Translations under genes and position numbers: made by a program
In this document: one piece after another, positions 62,251 to 64,000 of the stretch
Layout of the letters: every line of letters starts with the position of its first letter
Position numbering within the stretch: the first letter of the stretch is position 1
The notes under the pieces: generated by a model
The model's database searches: none
Told to the model about the DNA's origin: nothing
What the model saw: the letters and a program-made list of their open reading frames with translations, nothing else
Assembly: GCF_000708595.2 (NCBI RefSeq)
Contig: NZ_JARP01000001.1
Coordinates: forward strand, 1-64,000
Direction of reading: 5' to 3'
Length of the DNA: 64,000 bases
From: Flavobacterium sp. KJJ
GTDB lineage: Bacteria > Bacteroidota > Bacteroidia > Flavobacteriales > Flavobacteriaceae

Positions 62251-62520
62251 TCGATGAACAGTAGTTTGCTGTCGATGAATCTTCCATCTTTACGGCTGAC
62301 TTGTAATTGATTGGAATTGAGAGGTAGACAAATTAGTATTAAAGGGAAATAATACTATTTTTTAATTTTCTTTTAAATATTCATATTGCTTGCCGTCTCT
62401 ATCTGATACAAAAAATAAAAGATACTAATTACTTAATCTAATCAACATAAGAAACTTTTTATCGAAGAATTGAAAAATATATTCATTCATCGACACTTAA
62501 TTCCCATTCATCGACACTTA
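62251..62520. repeat. Two inverted pairs of 21-bp-spaced direct repeats (LytTR-like)
   Basis: TCGATGAA occurs at 62251 and 62272 (21 bp apart) on the plus strand, and the reverse TTCATCGA at 62486 and 62507 (21 bp apart). The second pair extends to the 16-mer CATTCATCGACACTTA, repeated exactly (62484-62499 and 62505-62520). Paired direct repeats one or two helical turns apart are the usual binding pattern of LytTR-type regulators. The right pair lies 92 nt upstream of the response regulator gene. Confidence 0.55.
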
Positions 62521-62611
62521 CAGAAGAGTTAACGAATAAAGTCATGTTTTCACGTACAGTAAGGTATATTTATTATAATATTGGTATACATCAATTTTTA
62601 AAAATAAGAAA

Positions 62612-63025
62612 ATGGCAAAATCTTTAAATATTCTATTAATAGAAGATGATGTAATAGAAGTAATGAAATTTTACAGAGTACTAAAAAAATTAGAATTCAA
62701 TCATCAAATTATCGAAGCAACTAATGGTGAAGAAGCACTTGATATATTGAATAAGAAAGAGATAGTGCCAGACATTATCATTTTAGACCTTAATATGCCA
62801 AAATTAAATGGGATTGAATTTTTGAATATTTTAAAAACAGATGATGTATTAAAATTCATACCCGCAATTATATTAACTACTTCCAATAACCATAAAGATG
62901 TAATGGAGTGTTATAAAATTGGTATTGCAGGATATATTTTAAAACCTTTGAAATATGAGGAATATGTAGACAGGATAGCAAAACTACTGACCTACTGGAG
63001 TATAAATGAAATAATTTCGCAGTAA
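62612..63025 (+). CDS. Single-domain response regulator (Rcp1-like)
   Basis: A 137-residue receiver with Asp12-Asp13, phospho-acceptor Asp59 (ILDLNMP), switch Thr89/Thr90 (ILTTSNN) and Lys111 (LKPLKY). No output domain. It is followed 42 nt later by a kinase and then an Hpt gene in the same direction, forming a likely phosphorelay. Two repeat pairs lie upstream and may control it. Confidence 0.9.
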   Translation: MAKSLNILLIEDDVIEVMKFYRVLKKLEFNHQIIEATNGEEALDILNKKEIVPDIIILDLNMPKLNGIEFLNILKTDDVLKFIPAIILTTSNNHKDVMECYKIGIAGYILKPLKYEEYVDRIAKLLTYWSINEIISQ

Positions 63026-63067
63026 TACATTATAGGAACTTGTTTTTTTATAGCAATCTATGGAAAT

Positions 63068-63787
63068 ATGAATAAGAGTAAACACAGGGAAGAATTGCTA
63101 ATAAGTCTGGAAAATCAAAACAGAGAGCTTAATGAATACGCTCATGTTGTTTCACATGATCTAAAAGCGCCACTAAGGAATATAGATACGTTGATTAATT
63201 GGGTTCTTGAGGAGAATAAAGACGCAATGAGTGAAAGTTGTTTGAATTTGCTGCATCAGGTATTGTTTAATGTCGAAAAAATGGATTTGCTAATCAATGG
63301 AATTTTAGCTTATTCTACAATAGACAAATTAGAATCTGAAGAAAGATTAATTGATTTTAATCAGATAATTGATGAAATTACGAGAGAAATTCATATTCCC
63401 AAAAATATTAAAATTTCAATAATCAATGATTTACCTAAAATAAACGGAAATACATGGCGATTCAAACAATTAATGCAAAATTTAATTGAAAACAGCATTC
63501 ATTATAATGATAAAAACCACGGTCAAATTGACATTGGCTGTAAAGAAAACAAGAATGATTTTGAATTTTATATTAAAGATAATGGTATCGGAATTGCTGA
63601 AAAATATCACGGCAAAATTTTTAAAATATTTACAAAATTAGAAAACAGCAATCAAAATTCAGGAGCGGGTCTTTCGATAGTCAAAAAAATTGTAGAATAC
63701 TACAAAGGTTCCATCTGGCTTGAAAGTAAGGAAAATATCGGAACAACATTTTATTTTACTTTACCTAAAGATCATGGAAAAGCCTAA
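63068..63787 (+). CDS. Histidine kinase without sensor domain
   Basis: A 239-residue kinase core. After a short coiled coil comes HisKA with His30 (VVSHDLKAPLRN), then a HATPase with NLIENSIHYND, DNGIGIAEKYHG and SGAGLSIVKKIV. There is no PAS, GAF or membrane part, so signal input must come from another protein. The last 14 bp overlap the Hpt gene start (ATG at 63774). Confidence 0.88.
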   Translation: MNKSKHREELLISLENQNRELNEYAHVVSHDLKAPLRNIDTLINWVLEENKDAMSESCLNLLHQVLFNVEKMDLLINGILAYSTIDKLESEERLIDFNQIIDEITREIHIPKNIKISIINDLPKINGNTWRFKQLMQNLIENSIHYNDKNHGQIDIGCKENKNDFEFYIKDNGIGIAEKYHGKIFKIFTKLENSNQNSGAGLSIVKKIVEYYKGSIWLESKENIGTTFYFTLPKDHGKA

Positions 63788-64000
63788 TTTAACTTATATA
63801 GATCAAATTTGTGGAGATGACAGTGAATGTAAGCAAAAAATGATTACTATTATTAAAAAGGAACTTCCGCTCGAAATATTGGCATATAATAAAAGTATGG
63901 AAGCTCATAACTACAAAAATGCGGCAGAACATGTTCATAAATTAAAACATAAAATAATAATTTTTGGTCTTGAAAAAGAATATCATATCGCGCATGAATA
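63774..64000 (+). CDS. Hpt-domain phosphotransfer protein (partial)
   Basis: The frame from ATG 63774 runs off the window end and encodes at least 75 residues. NYKNAAEHVHKLKHKIIIFGL fits the Hpt domain helix with the phospho-accepting His in HKLK. Such proteins carry phosphate between a receiver and another receiver. It overlaps the kinase gene in another frame and forms a relay with the kinase and the single-domain receiver. Confidence 0.78.
   Translation, partial: MEKPNLTYIDQICGDDSECKQKMITIIKKELPLEILAYNKSMEAHNYKNAAEHVHKLKHKIIIFGLEKEYHIAHE

Larger units (their letters stand above)
61771..62611. other. Intergenic region with remnant and LytTR-like repeats
   Basis: 841 bp. It contains a 39-codon frame without start at 61926-62042 and two pairs of 21-bp-spaced repeats at 62251-62520. 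No other gene was seen. Confidence 0.45.

Overview
The window is about 64 kb of low-GC chromosome that reads as a Flavobacterium or close relative (Flavobacteriaceae, Bacteroidota). The signs are A-rich translation-start contexts, promoter boxes of the Bacteroidota type TAnnTTTG, and typical families such as DUF983, alginate-export porins, BON-repeat proteins, a CheB-CheR-PAS histidine kinase and SPII lipoproteins. It opens with the last gene of an rRNA operon (5S) and its terminator. No tRNA genes, CRISPR arrays or intact mobile elements were seen. One IS3-type transposase remnant and several decayed genes are present.

Layout. 0.4-4.3 kb: a surface peptidase lipoprotein and a type II restriction-modification locus (m5C methyltransferase convergent with two overlapping genes that both carry PD-(D/E)XK-like cores). 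4.7-12.2 kb: single-domain response regulators, a secreted protein, a BON protein, the CheB-CheR-kinase fusion and a YoaK-type membrane protein. 12.2-34.5 kb: a dense envelope and stress island with a P-type ATPase, universal stress protein, small membrane proteins, phosphoglycerate mutase, three more 3-BON proteins, a FixL-like kinase overlapping a receiver-CRP regulator, an L,D-transpeptidase, a Lys-rich histone-like protein, a porin, YceI, a Dps-like protein, an Mla/MCE lipid transporter, an aldehyde dehydrogenase and a Crp/Fnr regulator. 34.7-38.5 kb: isocitrate dehydrogenase, a DUF983 gene cut by a stop codon, and a membrane class III nucleotide cyclase. 39.2-47.3 kb: a run of oxidoreductases, alpha/beta hydrolases and SnoaL-like proteins with a Crp-type regulator, then an alginate-export-type porin. 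48-55 kb: a Vps62/crystallin lipoprotein, polyphosphate kinase, gene remnants and an amidohydrolase. 55.3-59.7 kb: a light-dependent repair/sensing operon with three photolyase/cryptochrome genes and DUF2256. 60.5-64 kb: histidine kinases, a response regulator and an Hpt protein cut by the window end.

The main discovery is a regulatory one. Eight transcription units in the first 34 kb share a promoter layout with fixed spacing: an inverted repeat AAGTG-N8-CACTT, then 16 nt, TCATTT, then 20 nt, then a -7-like box CAnnTTTG. The units include two of the four BON genes as first genes, the Dps-like/YceI/porin unit, the mla operon, the aldehyde dehydrogenase unit, the histone-like gene, a 33-residue microprotein with DUF6629, and a secreted protein. 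The layout fits two CRP/FNR-family sites at about -62 and -40. The receiver-CRP protein and its FixL-like kinase (which lacks the heme-ligand histidine) sit in the middle of these targets and are the natural, unproven candidates for the controlling system.

Other repeated regulatory signals are a 25-bp AraC-like motif present three times (46, 47.7 and 53.7 kb), two oppositely oriented pairs of 21-bp-spaced LytTR-like repeats before the response regulator at 62.6 kb, and a 24-bp palindrome between the Crp gene and icd. Function calls rest on recognised motifs read by eye. No database search or folding calculation was run.
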